DNA of 7,558 bases from an uncultured Clostridia bacterium (GTDB lineage Bacteria > Bacillota > Clostridia > UMGS1883): assembly GCA_947630525.1 (NCBI GenBank), contig CANRHW010000074.1, positions 1-7,558 on the forward strand, in the 5' to 3' direction. Shown here one piece after another: positions 1 through 6,307 of this stretch; within the stretch, counting starts at the first letter, position 1, and every line of letters begins with the position of its first letter. Under the pieces are notes generated by a model. That model saw nothing but the letters and a program-made list of their open reading frames with translations, was not told the origin of the DNA and did not search any database. The position numbers and the translations under genes were made by a program.

Positions 1-79
1 TTTTTCACCTTACAGCTACTATTTATACATATTATAACAGTTTGTTCGCTCCGCCGCAAGAGTATTTTTACAAAAGGTC

Positions 80-112
80 AAAAAAAATGACAGAACGCCA
101 AGGCGTCTGCCA
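80..112 (-). terminator. Intrinsic terminator, minus strand
   Basis: Read on the - strand, CAGACGCC pairs with GGCGTTCTG (plus 91-109) with one bulged T. Two further base pairs and a G-T wobble extend the stem to 88-112. An uninterrupted run of eight T (plus 87-80) follows. A GC-rich hairpin directly followed by a T run is the standard rho-independent form. No protein-coding gene ends here on that strand, so it probably terminates a short untranslated RNA. Confidence 0.6.
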
Positions 113-160
113 CTAAAAAGGAGGGAAAATGAAAAAAGTTTTCGTACTCTTAACGAGTAC
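80..160 (-). ncRNA. Candidate small regulatory RNA with anti-Shine-Dalgarno linker
   Basis: On the - strand, a predicted start near 160 leads straight into a 7-bp hairpin (CGTACTC/GAGTACG, plus coordinates 143-161). A roughly 30-nt C/U-rich linker follows (113-142) that contains CCCTCCTTTTT at 125-115. The transcript ends in a terminator hairpin (88-112) followed by eight T (80-87), giving a length near 81 nt. This matches the architecture of Firmicutes small RNAs that pair through exposed C-rich motifs with ribosome binding sites, such as the UCCC motifs of RsaE/RoxS-type RNAs. It has no recognised family and the resemblance is architectural only. On the opposite strand the linker reads as an AAGGAGGG ribosome site followed by a 14-codon frame (129-173), MKKVFVLLTSTVVF. 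That is an alternative explanation, but it lacks a convincing promoter of its own. Confidence 0.42.
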
Positions 161-166
161 GGTTGT

Positions 167-195
167 ATTTTAGCATAACTTTTCCCAGCAAACAA
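167..195 (-). promoter_or_regulatory. Minus-strand promoter of the candidate small RNA
   Basis: Read on the - strand, positions 195-190 give TTGTTT (-35, 3 of 6 consensus bases). A spacer of exactly 17 nt follows, then TAAAAT at 172-167 (-10, 5 of 6). The trinucleotide TGC lies directly upstream of the -10, which makes it an extended -10 that can compensate for the weak -35. Transcription would start near 160, immediately before a hairpin. The promoter reading is an inference from motif match and spacing, strengthened by the terminator found about 80 nt downstream. Confidence 0.45.
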
Positions 196-270
196 GGGGC
201 ATTTTATCACAAATCTACAATATTTACAGGAACTTTTTGTGCAATTTATACAAGGCGAATGTTTTTCTGA

Positions 271-300
271 AAAAGCCCTTAAAATAAGGGGATTTTTCTT
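271..300. terminator. AT-flanked hairpin, probably bidirectional terminator
   Basis: CCCTT (276-280) pairs with AAGGG (286-290) around the loop AAAAT. It is flanked by AAAA on the left and ATTTTTCTTT on the right. On the + strand the T-rich stretch starts two bases after the stem; on the - strand AAGGG is followed by CTTTTTC. The stem is only five bp plus possible outer A-T pairs, so efficiency is uncertain. It lies between the candidate small RNA and the promoter of the cell-wall operon and would insulate them from each other. Confidence 0.45.
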
Positions 301-315
301 TACTTTTGTAATACT

Positions 316-344
316 TTTTTAACTAATTTAATGTAAGATATAAT
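316..344 (+). promoter_or_regulatory. Putative promoter of the cell-wall operon
   Basis: A perfect TATAAT lies at 339-344 in a very AT-rich stretch. The hexamer 17 nt upstream (316-321) is TTTTTA, matching the -35 consensus at only three positions, so the promoter may need an activator or rely on the AT-rich upstream DNA. Transcription would start near 351. It is the best - 10 match between the terminator at 271-300 and the first gene, but chance TATAAT matches are common in AT-rich DNA. Confidence 0.35.
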
Positions 345-350
345 TAAATT

Positions 351-489
351 AATATGTCCCCGTCTTTAAGCAATGGGGCGCACTTAATTTTTTCGGCATG
401 AGACGCAATTCTTTGCTGAAAATTGAACGACGGGCCCTTGGCCCCTATTGAATTGATTTATTATGTATGTCTTTTTCGGAGGTGCAGAT
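351..489 (+). promoter_or_regulatory. Long structured 5' leader of the operon
   Basis: If transcription starts near 351, the first gene has an untranslated leader of about 140 nt. It contains nested complementary segments. CGTCT (361-365) pairs with AGACG (401-405) and encloses TTAAG (366-370) paired with CTTAA (383-387). CCCC (358-361) could instead pair with GGGG (374-377), which would be exclusive with the first arrangement. A separate small hairpin GGGCC/GGCCC sits at 432-444, and the ribosome binding site GGAGGT is at 478-483. I do not recognise a known riboswitch class. The structures are read by eye. Confidence 0.3.
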
Positions 490-3120
490 ATGCCAAAAGA
501 TTTGGATAGGGCGACCGGCGCATCAAAGTCAGACGCGGGCGCTCCACATAGGGACAAGGCCCGCACAGGCTCGCCCTCTTCCGGCGGTAAAAACGGCGGC
601 AAGCGTAAGAAAAAGCCCCGCACCGCAGGCCAGGTGATACTGCTTTCACTTAGGAACGTTCTTCTGGCGCTGCTGCTGGCGATGCTGCTTATCGGCCTGA
701 TATGCGGCGGCATAGTCGCCGGCGCGCTGTTCGGCTACGTGGAAACCATAGACCCCGTTGACATCGGCAACATAAAGCTGAACATGACCTCCTTTGTTTA
801 CGGCACCAACCCCGAAGGCCGCACGGTGGAGATACAGCGGCTTTATGACGATGAAAACCGTATCTGGGTGGATCTTGACGACATACCCGTTGACCTGCAA
901 AACGCATTTATCTCCATAGAAGACGAGCGTTTTTGGTCACATAAGGGCGTAGATATCAAGCGTACCGTGGGCGCCGCGGTGACCTATGTTTACAACAAGA
1001 TAAGGGGCACCAGCGACCGCACCTTCGGCGGCAGCACAATTACCCAGCAGCTCATAAAAAACCTGACCAAGGAAAAGGACTACTCCGTTCCACGGAAAAT
1101 TCAGGAAATATACCGGGCCTTTAAAATGGAGACCGAGCTGTCGAAGCAGGAAATTCTGGAATACTACCTTAACACCATATATTTGAGTCAGCAGTGCAAC
1201 GGCGTTTCATCGGCGGCCAATACATACTTTGGCAAGTCCGTGAGCGACCTTACGCTGGCGGAGTGCGCCTCCATCGCGGGCATAACTCAGTCGCCCACAA
1301 AGTATGATCCGTGGCAAAATCCAAAGAATAACAAGGCCCGGCAGGAGGTTGTCCTCGGCAAAATGCTGGAGCTCGGCAAAATAACCCAGTCCCAGTATGA
1401 CGCAGCCGTGGCTGAAGAGCTCGACTTCAAGCCCCCGAGGGCCACAGAACAGATAGTGTACCAGAGCTATTACGTTGACGCGGCCATCAGCCAGATAACC
1501 GACGACCTGATGGAACGCTACGGCTATTCCAAGGACATTGCCAGCCGCGTGGTGTTTAACGGCGGCTTGAAAATATATCTTGCTCAAGATATGGCAATGC
1601 AGGAGATAATGGATGACGTCTACGCCGACCCGGATTCTTTCCAAAAGGGCCGGGGCGACGTTCAGCCTCAGTCGGCCATGGTCATCATGGACCCGTACAC
1701 CGGCCAAGTCAAGGCCCTTTGCGGCGGCCGCGGCGAAAAGGAAGGCAATATGACCCTTAACAGGGCCACCCAGTCCACCCGCCAGCCCGGCTCTACGATC
1801 AAACCCGTGGCCGTTTACGGACCGGCCCTCGAATACGGTCTTATTACCCCCAGCACTATAATAAACGACGCCCCACTCACCATAGGCGACTGGTCGCCCA
1901 AGAACGTTGACGGCCGGTTCAAGGGCAACGTTTCCGCCAGGAACGCCCTGGCCAACTCCCGCAACGTACCGGCGGTAAAGGTCTGCCGGTATCTGGGCGT
2001 TCAAAATTCGTTCAAGTTTCTCAGCGAGCGAATGCACGTCTCGACCCTTGACAGCGTCAATGACATGGGGCTTGCGCCTCTGGCGCTGGGCGGCCTGACC
2101 AACGGTATCAGCGTGCTTGAACTGACGGCGGCCTACTGCACGTTTGTGAACGACGGCTTCTACAACAAGCCCCGGCTTTACACCAAAGTTCTCGACGCCA
2201 ACAACAACGTGGTTCTTGACGGCACGGCCACGCACGAAATTGCCATGAGCGAGACCGCGGCCGCCGATATGATATCCATGATGAAAGACACTATCAGCTA
2301 TGGCAGCGGTACCATGGCGAACTTCAGCGGTATGGAAATAGCCGGCAAAACCGGCACCACCGGCACCACCACCAGCAATGACCGCTGGTTTGTGGGACTT
2401 ACCCCCTACTATGTGGGAGCGGTGTGGTTTGGTTATGACCAGCCGCGGGACCTTGGAGGCTTCTATTCCAACCCGGCGGCCCTGGCCTGGAAAAAGGTCA
2501 TGCAGCCCATACACAAAAACTTGGATTATCGGAAATTTGAGGCGCCCGGCAGCACCGTATCAGTCATGATATGTCAAGAAAGCGGCCAACGCGCCAATCC
2601 GGACTGCGAGCACGTGACCAGCGAAATGTACGCCAAAAACAAAGTGCCCAAAACGCGCTGCGAGCTGCATCCTCTCGAAAGCGGCAAAAAAGAATATCTT
2701 ACTGACGGCAGGAGCTATTCTTCCGGCAGTTCCAGGCCCAAGCGCACCTACAACACCAGCAGCGACGACGATGATTATTCATCTTCCGGCTCAGGCTCCG
2801 ATACGAGCACGGATACCGGCGACGGCCAAGGTTCCGGCGGCGAGAGTCATACCGGCGTGGGCACGTCATCTGACAGCCAAACCGGCACCGGTGAAACCGG
2901 CGGTTCTGCCGGCGGCGAAAATGCAGGCTCTTCCGGTGGTGAAACAGGCGGTTCCGGCGGCGGAAATGCCGGCGGCTCCGGCACGGCGGGCGGTTCGACC
3001 GGGCCCGACGTATCGGCTTCCGACACGGGCGGCGGTTCGGCCACTACGCCTACGGTGACGATACCGCCAAATAACAATTCCGGCGGGGGCGAGCCGATGA
3101 CCAGCGACGGAGGCTTTTGA
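490..3120 (+). CDS. Class A penicillin-binding protein 1A (glycosyltransferase/transpeptidase)
   Basis: This bifunctional enzyme polymerises lipid II into glycan strands and cross-links the stem peptides outside the membrane. The protein is 876 aa. A short basic cytoplasmic tail ends in KRKKKPR, followed by one membrane anchor at about 48-82. The GT51 glycosyltransferase motifs are EDERFW (catalytic Glu 144), GGSTITQQ (180-187), RKIQE (202-206) and ILEYYLN (222-228). The transpeptidase motifs are STIK (nucleophile Ser 435, Lys 438), SRN (490-492) and KTGT (620-623), so both active sites look intact. A Cys-bearing segment typical of Firmicutes PBP1A follows, then a Ser/Gly/Thr tail from about 742. 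The start at 490 is chosen because GGAGGT (478-483) lies six bases before it; an in-frame ATG at 463 would precede that site. It heads an operon with genes for membrane and D-alanine functions. It is similar to ponA-type genes, but which paralogue it is cannot be settled here. Confidence 0.95.
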   Translation: MPKDLDRATGASKSDAGAPHRDKARTGSPSSGGKNGGKRKKKPRTAGQVILLSLRNVLLALLLAMLLIGLICGGIVAGALFGYVETIDPVDIGNIKLNMTSFVYGTNPEGRTVEIQRLYDDENRIWVDLDDIPVDLQNAFISIEDERFWSHKGVDIKRTVGAAVTYVYNKIRGTSDRTFGGSTITQQLIKNLTKEKDYSVPRKIQEIYRAFKMETELSKQEILEYYLNTIYLSQQCNGVSSAANTYFGKSVSDLTLAECASIAGITQSPTKYDPWQNPKNNKARQEVVLGKMLELGKITQSQYDAAVAEELDFKPPRATEQIVYQSYYVDAAISQITDDLMERYGYSKDIASRVVFNGGLKIYLAQDMAMQEIMDDVYADPDSFQKGRGDVQPQSAMVIMDPYTGQVKALCGGRGEKEGNMTLNRATQSTRQPGSTIKPVAVYGPALEYGLITPSTIINDAPLTIGDWSPKNVDGRFKGNVSARNALANSRNVPAVKVCRYLGVQNSFKFLSERMHVSTLDSVNDMGLAPLALGGLTNGISVLELTAAYCTFVNDGFYNKPRLYTKVLDANNNVVLDGTATHEIAMSETAAADMISMMKDTISYGSGTMANFSGMEIAGKTGTTGTTTSNDRWFVGLTPYYVGAVWFGYDQPRDLGGFYSNPAALAWKKVMQPIHKNLDYRKFEAPGSTVSVMICQESGQRANPDCEHVTSEMYAKNKVPKTRCELHPLESGKKEYLTDGRSYSSGSSRPKRTYNTSSDDDDYSSSGSGSDTSTDTGDGQGSGGESHTGVGTSSDSQTGTGETGGSAGGENAGSSGGETGGSGGGNAGGSGTAGGSTGPDVSASDTGGGSATTPTVTIPPNNNSGGGEPMTSDGGF
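2713..3117 (+). repeat. Low-complexity Ser/Gly/Thr tail region with 48-bp near-repeat
   Basis: The last roughly 135 codons of the penicillin-binding protein encode almost only Ser, Gly, Thr, Asp and Glu, with an acidic patch SSDDDDYSSSG near residue 757. Within it, the block starting at 2893 (ETGGSAGGENAGSSGG) is repeated imperfectly from 2941 (ETGGSGGGNAGGSG), a period of about 48 bases. Glycine- or asparagine-rich C-terminal tails are common in Firmicutes class A PBPs and probably form a disordered wall-embedded extension. Such repeats tend to vary in length between strains. Confidence 0.7.
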
Positions 3121-3626
3121 TGGATAACTATTTAGAATATCTGGTAAAAAAGAAATTCAGCTCCAAAGACATGGCCAAATACTTTATCACCGTCGCGGCG
3201 GTGTTCATCGTGGCCGGCGGAGTGGCCCTGTCCCCACTGGGCTGGCCCAGCGGCCTGGTGGTACTGGCCTTTGGCGGATACGGCGCCTGGTGGCTGGTCA
3301 CCGGTTTGAAAAAAGAATTTGAATATATCCTCACCGGCGACCATCTGGACGTGGACATGATAACCGCCGGCCGCAGCCGCAAACGCCTGTGTTCCTTTGA
3401 CCTGGAGGCTATGGAGCTCTGCGCCCGTATAGACGATCCGGCCCACGCCGCCGAAATGAAGCGTGATTTTTCAAAGACCATACAGGCCGCGTCCTCTCCC
3501 GATGCGAAAGGCGCCCGCTTTATCGTCTATTCCGGCGAAAAAGGCATGGAGCTGCTGATCTTTGAACCCGATGAAAGAATTGTGGACGCCATGGCAATGC
3601 TGGCCAGAAGCAAGGTATTCAAATAA
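3120..3626 (+). CDS. Two-helix membrane protein of unknown function (possibly DUF6106-like)
   Basis: The protein is 168 aa. A short N-terminal amphipathic segment (MDNYLEYLVKKKFSSKD) is followed by two predicted membrane helices at about 21-37 and 45-63. The second is glycine/tryptophan-rich (GGYGAWWLV). The cytoplasmic part begins EFEYILTGDHLDVDMI, continues through a basic RSRKRL, and ends in a strand-rich region (ARFIVYSG, MELLIFEPDERI). The two-helix layout and the EYIL-TG-LD-D segment resemble a Clostridia family I recall as DUF6106; this assignment is from memory and no function is known. The ATG at 3120 shares its A with the preceding TGA stop. GGAGG at 3109-3113 lies six bases upstream, so translation is probably coupled to the penicillin-binding protein. 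A TTG at 3117 is an alternative start one codon earlier. The coupling suggests an envelope-related role, which is inference only. Confidence 0.8.
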   Translation: MDNYLEYLVKKKFSSKDMAKYFITVAAVFIVAGGVALSPLGWPSGLVVLAFGGYGAWWLVTGLKKEFEYILTGDHLDVDMITAGRSRKRLCSFDLEAMELCARIDDPAHAAEMKRDFSKTIQAASSPDAKGARFIVYSGEKGMELLIFEPDERIVDAMAMLARSKVFK

Positions 3627-3651
3627 AACTCAATAAAGATAAGGTGTTATT

Positions 3652-5160
3652 ATGCGTTTTTTGACCTCCCGAGAGATAAAGGACTTTGAGGGCCGGGTCA
3701 TAACCGGCCTCGAAGCATCCCTTAAGCTCATAGATAACGCCGCCCGGACTTGCGTCAAGGAGCTGCTGCCCTTTGACGCAATCTGTGTTTTCTGCGGCAA
3801 GGGGAACAACGGAGCCGACGGCTACCGCCTGGCGGAGCTGCTGCGCGGCCTTGGAAAGCACGTCCGCATAGTCAGCGTTTTTGAGCCGGAGACCGCCGAG
3901 TGCCGCCTGCTGGCCGAGAACTGCCGCCGGGCGGGCATAGAGATAACGTCTTTCGACATGCTGAGAGAAAATCTCCGCTGCGATGTTATTGTTGACGCCG
4001 TGTTCGGCATCGGCATCCGCGGCCAAATCACCGGCCGGGCCGCCCAGGCCATAGAATACATAAACTCCGCGGGCGGATACATACTGTCCGTAGACGTGCC
4101 CAGCGGCCTTGACGCGGACGCCGGCATACCCTGCGGAGCCGCCGTCCGCGCTGACAAAACTGTGACATTCACCGCGCCCAAGCTAGGCATGGCCGAAAAT
4201 TCCGCCGTGGACTTCTGCGGCGAGATTTTAGTGCGTGACGCGGGCATACCGATTGACGGTGAGCTTATACCCCCGGAGCGGCCAAGGGCCGTTACGGACT
4301 TATCCGCGGCCGACCTGCTCCCCAACCGGCCCCGTCTGTCCCACAAGGGAACCTTTGGGCGGCTGCTGGCCTTTGTGGGCAGTCCCGGCATGATGGGCGC
4401 GGCCTCGATTGCCGTAAGGAGTGCGCTGCGAGGGGGCTGCGGGCTGGTGACCGCGGTATGCCGGCAAGGTACGGAAGACCTTATGAACATAATGGCGCCG
4501 CAGGCAGTAGCGCTGCCCGCAGACGGCTTTGATTTGAGCGACGCCGGGCTGTCAGCCGCCGTGAACTCAGCCGCGGCAATACTTATGGGCTGCGGCAGCG
4601 GCCTTACGTTGCGCCCGGAGTTTATCGGCGATGTACTTAACGCCGCCGGGCGCCCGGCAGTACTGGACGCCGACGCGCTCAACGCCCTCGCCGGCCATAC
4701 GGAGCTGTTAAAGGGCAAAAACGCGCTCATCACTCCCCATCCGCTGGAATTTTCGCGCCTGACCGGCACGGACGTAAAAAGCATTGAGGCCGACCGGCTG
4801 GGGGCGGCGCGTTCCTTTGCGGCGGAATACGGCGTAACGGTGCTGCTCAAAGGGGCGCGGACGGTAATTGCCCGGCCCGACGGGAGCGCGGCGATATCTC
4901 TCGCCGCAACCTCGGCCCTGGCCAAGGGCGGCAGCGGTGACATTTTGGCGGGGCTCATCGCCTCGCTCTGTGCACAGGGAATGCTCCCGGCGGACGCGGC
5001 GGAACTCGGCGTGTGGCTCCATGGCAGGAGCGGCCTTATCAGCGCCGCAAAATGCGGCGAATATTCCGTTACCGCCGACGACATAATAGACAATCTCAAA
5101 TATTCCTTTATGGAGGTGGCTGGCCTTGAAAAATCACGGCCGCGTCTGGGCGGAAATTGA
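3652..5160 (+). CDS. nnr: Bifunctional NAD(P)HX epimerase / ADP-dependent NAD(P)HX dehydratase
   Basis: This nicotinamide-repair enzyme epimerises damaged R-NAD(P)HX and dehydrates S-NAD(P)HX back to NAD(P)H using ADP. At 502 aa it has the usual length of the fused form. The N-terminal YjeF_N epimerase domain (about 1-215) shows GKGNNGADG (49-57), DVIVDAVFGIGIRG (111-124) and SVDVPSGLDAD (146-156). The C-terminal ribokinase-fold dehydratase domain (about 222-485) shows HKGTFG (231-236), GSPGMMGAA, VLDADALN (337-344), TPHPLEF (361-367) and AKGGSGDILAG (424-434) with the conserved Asp 430. The epimerase half is less canonical: NNGADG replaces the usual NNGGDG, and the usual LMENAG-like segment reads LIDNAA, so epimerase activity is less certain. 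AAGGTG at 3641-3646 precedes the ATG. The gene lies 25 bases after its neighbour, and its last 35 bases overlap alr. The nnr-alr pairing is a common Firmicutes arrangement. Confidence 0.93.
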   Translation: MRFLTSREIKDFEGRVITGLEASLKLIDNAARTCVKELLPFDAICVFCGKGNNGADGYRLAELLRGLGKHVRIVSVFEPETAECRLLAENCRRAGIEITSFDMLRENLRCDVIVDAVFGIGIRGQITGRAAQAIEYINSAGGYILSVDVPSGLDADAGIPCGAAVRADKTVTFTAPKLGMAENSAVDFCGEILVRDAGIPIDGELIPPERPRAVTDLSAADLLPNRPRLSHKGTFGRLLAFVGSPGMMGAASIAVRSALRGGCGLVTAVCRQGTEDLMNIMAPQAVALPADGFDLSDAGLSAAVNSAAAILMGCGSGLTLRPEFIGDVLNAAGRPAVLDADALNALAGHTELLKGKNALITPHPLEFSRLTGTDVKSIEADRLGAARSFAAEYGVTVLLKGARTVIARPDGSAAISLAATSALAKGGSGDILAGLIASLCAQGMLPADAAELGVWLHGRSGLISAAKCGEYSVTADDIIDNLKYSFMEVAGLEKSRPRLGGN

Positions 5161-6256
5161 TCTGGACGCTATAAGATACAACATAGAAAACATACGCAGG
5201 ATAACCGATCCCCACGCCATGGTCATGGGCGTTGTCAAAGCCGACGGTTACGGTCACGGCGCACTGCGGGTGGCGGAGGTGCTGCTCGGCCACGGCGCGG
5301 ACCGGCTGGCGGTGGCCACGGCGGAAGAGGCGGCTATGCTCAGGGAGAGGTTCCCGAATACGCCCATAATGATGCTGAGCGGCGCGGAAGAATATAACGC
5401 CGCCGACATTGTGCGCCTTGACATCATACCCACGGTTTTTGACCTGGGTCTGGCACAGGCGCTGAACCGGGACGCCGTGAGCCAAAGCAAAAAAGTCCGC
5501 GTCCACCTTAAGCTGGACACGGGCATGAACCGCATAGGCATATATTGGTCCGACCCGGAGCTGGGCAGTTTGGCAAGAGCCATAGCCGATCTGCCGGGCA
5601 TTGAGATAGAGGGGGCCTTCACTCACTTTTCCAAGGCGGACGAGGCCGACCTGAGCTATGCCCGGACGCAGTATAAGCGTTTCATCGACAGCGTAAATAA
5701 AATCGAGGCCGCCGGTGTGCCTATAAAAATACGGCACTGCTGCAACAGCGCCGGGATAATGAATTTTCCCGAAATGCACCTTGACATGGTCAGGGCGGGC
5801 ATAGTGCTTTACGGCCTGTATCCGTCGGAGGATGTGGACAAAAGCCGCCTGCCCCTGCGGCCCGCCATGAGCCTGCGGGCCCGCATCTCCGCCATAAAGA
5901 CCGTGCCAAAGGGCAGCCTCATCAGCTATGGCGGCATATACGCCGCGCCCGAGGATATGCCGGTGGGCACCGCAAGCGTTGGCTACGCCGACGGTTACTC
6001 CCGCGTGCTCAGCGGCAGGGCGCAAGTGCTGGTCGGCGGAGAAAAAAGAGACGTTCTGGGAAGAATTTGCATGGATCAATGTATGTTTGATATGAGAAAT
6101 GTCCAAAATACTTCTGTAGGCGACAGCGTAACCCTGTTCGGAAGTGACGGAGGACAGAGTATCCCGGTCGAAGAGATCGCGGAAAAAATGGGCACGATCA
6201 ACTACGAGGTCGTGTGCAATATTGGAAAGCGCGTTCCCCGTATCTACATAAAGTGA
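5126..6256 (+). CDS. alr: Alanine racemase (PLP-dependent)
   Basis: This enzyme interconverts L- and D-alanine in the cytoplasm, providing D-Ala for peptidoglycan stem peptides. The protein is 376 aa, a typical family length. The PLP-binding Lys 38 lies in VVKADGYGHG; the family more often has KANAYGHG. Other conserved parts are DTGMNRIG with Arg 136, FTHFSKADE (165-173), HCCNSAG (204-210), MVRAGIVLYG (221-230) and SVGYADGYSR (284-293) with the second catalytic base Tyr 287. RICMDQ (313-318) follows and holds the substrate-pocket Met 316. The start is TTG: GGAGGTGG at 5112-5119 lies upstream at good spacing, and the WAEIDLDAIRYN family N-terminus begins at residue 8. The gene starts inside the end of nnr with a 35-base overlap, which suggests coupled translation. 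A toxin-antitoxin pair follows, as in B. subtilis. Confidence 0.96.
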   Translation: MKNHGRVWAEIDLDAIRYNIENIRRITDPHAMVMGVVKADGYGHGALRVAEVLLGHGADRLAVATAEEAAMLRERFPNTPIMMLSGAEEYNAADIVRLDIIPTVFDLGLAQALNRDAVSQSKKVRVHLKLDTGMNRIGIYWSDPELGSLARAIADLPGIEIEGAFTHFSKADEADLSYARTQYKRFIDSVNKIEAAGVPIKIRHCCNSAGIMNFPEMHLDMVRAGIVLYGLYPSEDVDKSRLPLRPAMSLRARISAIKTVPKGSLISYGGIYAAPEDMPVGTASVGYADGYSRVLSGRAQVLVGGEKRDVLGRICMDQCMFDMRNVQNTSVGDSVTLFGSDGGQSIPVEEIAEKMGTINYEVVCNIGKRVPRIYIK

Positions 6257-6274
6257 CACGCTTTCCAACCATTG
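6217..6274 (+). other. Interrupted hairpin spanning the alr stop codon
   Basis: TTGGAAAGCG (6222-6231) is exactly complementary to CGCTTTCCAA (6259-6268). After a small internal loop the stem continues with CAAT (6217-6220) paired to ATTG (6271-6274), 14 bp in total. The 27-nt loop includes the alr stop codon and a TACAT at 6245-6249. No T run follows, so it is not a standard intrinsic terminator. It may be an RNA-stability or processing element between alr and the toxin-antitoxin genes. Confidence 0.5.
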
Positions 6275-6278
6275 CGGC

Positions 6279-6307
6279 TTGAAGCCGCGGCATATTTGTT
6301 GTATAAT
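6279..6307 (+). promoter_or_regulatory. Promoter of the toxin-antitoxin genes
   Basis: TTGAAG at 6279-6284 (-35, 4 of 6) and TATAAT at 6302-6307 (-10, 6 of 6) are separated by exactly 17 bp, close to an ideal vegetative sigma factor promoter. The expected start is near 6314, about 42 bases before the antitoxin ATG. The -35 lies within the palindrome GCGGCTTGAAGCCGC (6274-6288), and the spacer coincides with the left arm of a 17-bp inverted repeat, so repressor binding there would block polymerase. A second TATAAT at 6315-6320 lacks a matching -35. Confidence 0.7.

Noticed and set aside
129..173. Fourteen-codon + strand frame MKKVFVLLTSTVVF behind a strong AAGGAGGG, possibly a leader peptide
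   Set aside because: I find no convincing + strand promoter for it. The ribosome-site look is explained by the complementary C/U-rich linker of the minus-strand RNA candidate, and the frame overlaps that RNA's hairpin. It remains possible but is the weaker reading.
19..210. 63-codon minus-strand frame
   Set aside because: It has no ribosome binding site, runs through a strong minus-strand terminator hairpin and T run, and has no recognisable protein features.
223..252. TTTACA - 18 nt - TATACA as a + strand promoter
   Set aside because: Its transcript would start near 259 and meet the terminator at 271-300 almost at once, so it would make nothing. The match is probably chance in AT-rich DNA.
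463..489. Upstream in-frame ATG that would extend PBP1A by nine residues
   Set aside because: The only good ribosome binding site (478-483) lies downstream of this ATG and six bases before the ATG at 490.
1207..2514. 435-codon minus-strand open frame opposite the PBP1A gene
   Set aside because: It is antisense to clearly conserved catalytic motifs and its His/Gly/Val-rich composition is what the mirrored codons of a GC-rich gene give.
2771..3058. 95-codon + strand frame rich in Pro and Ala within the PBP1A tail
   Set aside because: It is an out-of-frame reading of the GGC/TCC-rich repeat region.
3822..5099. 425-codon minus-strand open frame opposite nnr
   Set aside because: It is Ser/Ala/Pro-rich mirror sequence of a gene with intact family signatures, with no recognisable domain.
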